Source of the DNA: Prorocentrum cordatum
Taxonomy: Eukaryota > Sar > Dinophyceae > Prorocentrales > Prorocentraceae
NCBI GenBank assembly: GCA_963575745.1
Contig: CAUYUJ010014771.1
Coordinates: forward strand, 783,593-847,592
DNA: 64,000 nucleotides
Direction: 5' to 3'
How positions within the stretch are numbered: the stretch's first letter is position 1; the number at the start of each line of letters is the position of its first letter. Below the pieces are notes generated by a model. That model worked only from the letters and a program-made list of their open reading frames with translations, was not told the DNA's origin and made no database searches. Shown here in pieces: positions 63,501 to 64,000 of the stretch. Both the position numbers and the translations under genes were made by a program.

Positions 63501-64000
63501 CAACCGCATTGCAGCAGCAGTGCTATAGTACTGACTGTCGCAGTAGTAGTACTGCAGTAGTGTAAGATTCGTTGTGCTTTACTACTGCAGCATTCTAGAA
63601 TTGTCGTAGTAGCGCTGCATTAATGGTGTGGCAGCACTGTGTTAGTCCTGTAGCTGCAGTAGAAGTAGTAGTTGAAGTAGCAGTAGTAGTAGTAGTAGCA
63701 GCACCACTCCGGCCTTGCAGTAGAGGTCATACGCGAGCGTTTGCTCTCGTAGTCGCACTGTAGAAGTGTAGTAGAAGTAGTCCACGGCTGCAGTACTCGA
63801 GCAGAGTAGCACCACCCTCGAACGGTAGTGCTTCAGTGGTAGTCTGCAAGAAGATTGCTGCAGTCGTGTGAGGCTGCGCCGCGCAACTGCAGTAGTGGTA
63901 CTGTGAACGCAGCACTCTAATATATTATCCGTACGAGTAGAATTGCCTGCCGTGGTGATACTACTGTAGTAGGACTATTCAGATGCCGAGGTCTATCAGC
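63501..64000. repeat. Degenerate AGT/GCAGTAGT-rich sequence
   Basis: GTAGTAGTA, GCAGTAGT and CTGCAGTA motifs recur irregularly to the end of the window, with a purer AGT run at 63665-63700. It is related in composition to the (AGT)n arrays at 30.5 and 37.0 kb but much more degenerate. Confidence 0.6.

Overview
The window looks like gene-poor nuclear DNA of a dinoflagellate. The strongest evidence is an exact 22-nt dinoflagellate spliced-leader (DinoSL) sequence at 9835-9856. Two LINE-like elements, a LINE 3' fragment and two Ty1/copia-type elements of kinds common in dinoflagellate genomes agree with this, as does the very high content of micro-, mini- and satellite DNA. I could not assign the species. 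I found no convincing single-copy host gene, tRNA, rRNA or CRISPR array. All recognisable coding sequence belongs to retroelements, and all of it is broken to some degree.

Layout. 1-1690: minisatellites (two in opposite orientation) and GC-rich simple DNA. 1690-6880: LINE-A (+), strongly decayed (zinc-ribbon/coiled-coil ORF1, endonuclease, reverse transcriptase, C-terminal region). 6880-8458: ~90-98 bp satellite that becomes a ~190 bp dimer, followed by a perfect 19-bp hairpin. 9093-9834: CA/CACG microsatellites. 9835-17464: LINE-B (+), an apparently full-length insertion that starts with the DinoSL and has an ~18-bp target-site duplication. Its ORF2 carries endonuclease, reverse transcriptase, RNase H and zinc-finger domains and six in-frame 36-codon repeats. 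17.5-22.5 kb: non-coding DNA with three notable foldbacks. 23123-24133: 3' fragment of a third LINE. 24.5-28.7 kb: ~77-bp satellite and a GC-rich minisatellite with palindromic spacers. 30.5-37.6 kb: two (AGT)n arrays flanking a large direct duplication; the first copy holds a 73-bp array and a GAGGCT array.

37738-45699: copia-1, a complete Ty1/copia-type element on the minus strand. It has ~193-bp LTRs, a primer-binding site, Gag, protease, a methyltransferase-like segment, integrase, reverse transcriptase, RNase H and a membrane-anchored C-terminal extension. 47.4-49.8 kb: a second GC minisatellite and an inverted ACCATTAC minisatellite pair. 50050-62703: copia-2 (+), a decayed copia-type element (coiled-coil Gag with a CCCH-like finger, protease, integrase, reverse transcriptase, RNase H). 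It is interrupted at 56121-57849 by a non-autonomous terminal-inverted-repeat DNA transposon with an 8-bp target duplication. 62.7-64 kb: simple sequence and degenerate AGT-rich repeats.

Within each retroelement the domains follow the usual order for one replication cycle: RNA packaging or binding, maturation or nicking, reverse transcription, RNA removal, integration. In all four reverse transcriptases the catalytic Asp-Asp pair reads as altered, so none is likely to be active from these copies. Coordinates and motifs come from reading the sequence by eye. Family names rest on motif recognition, not on database searches.
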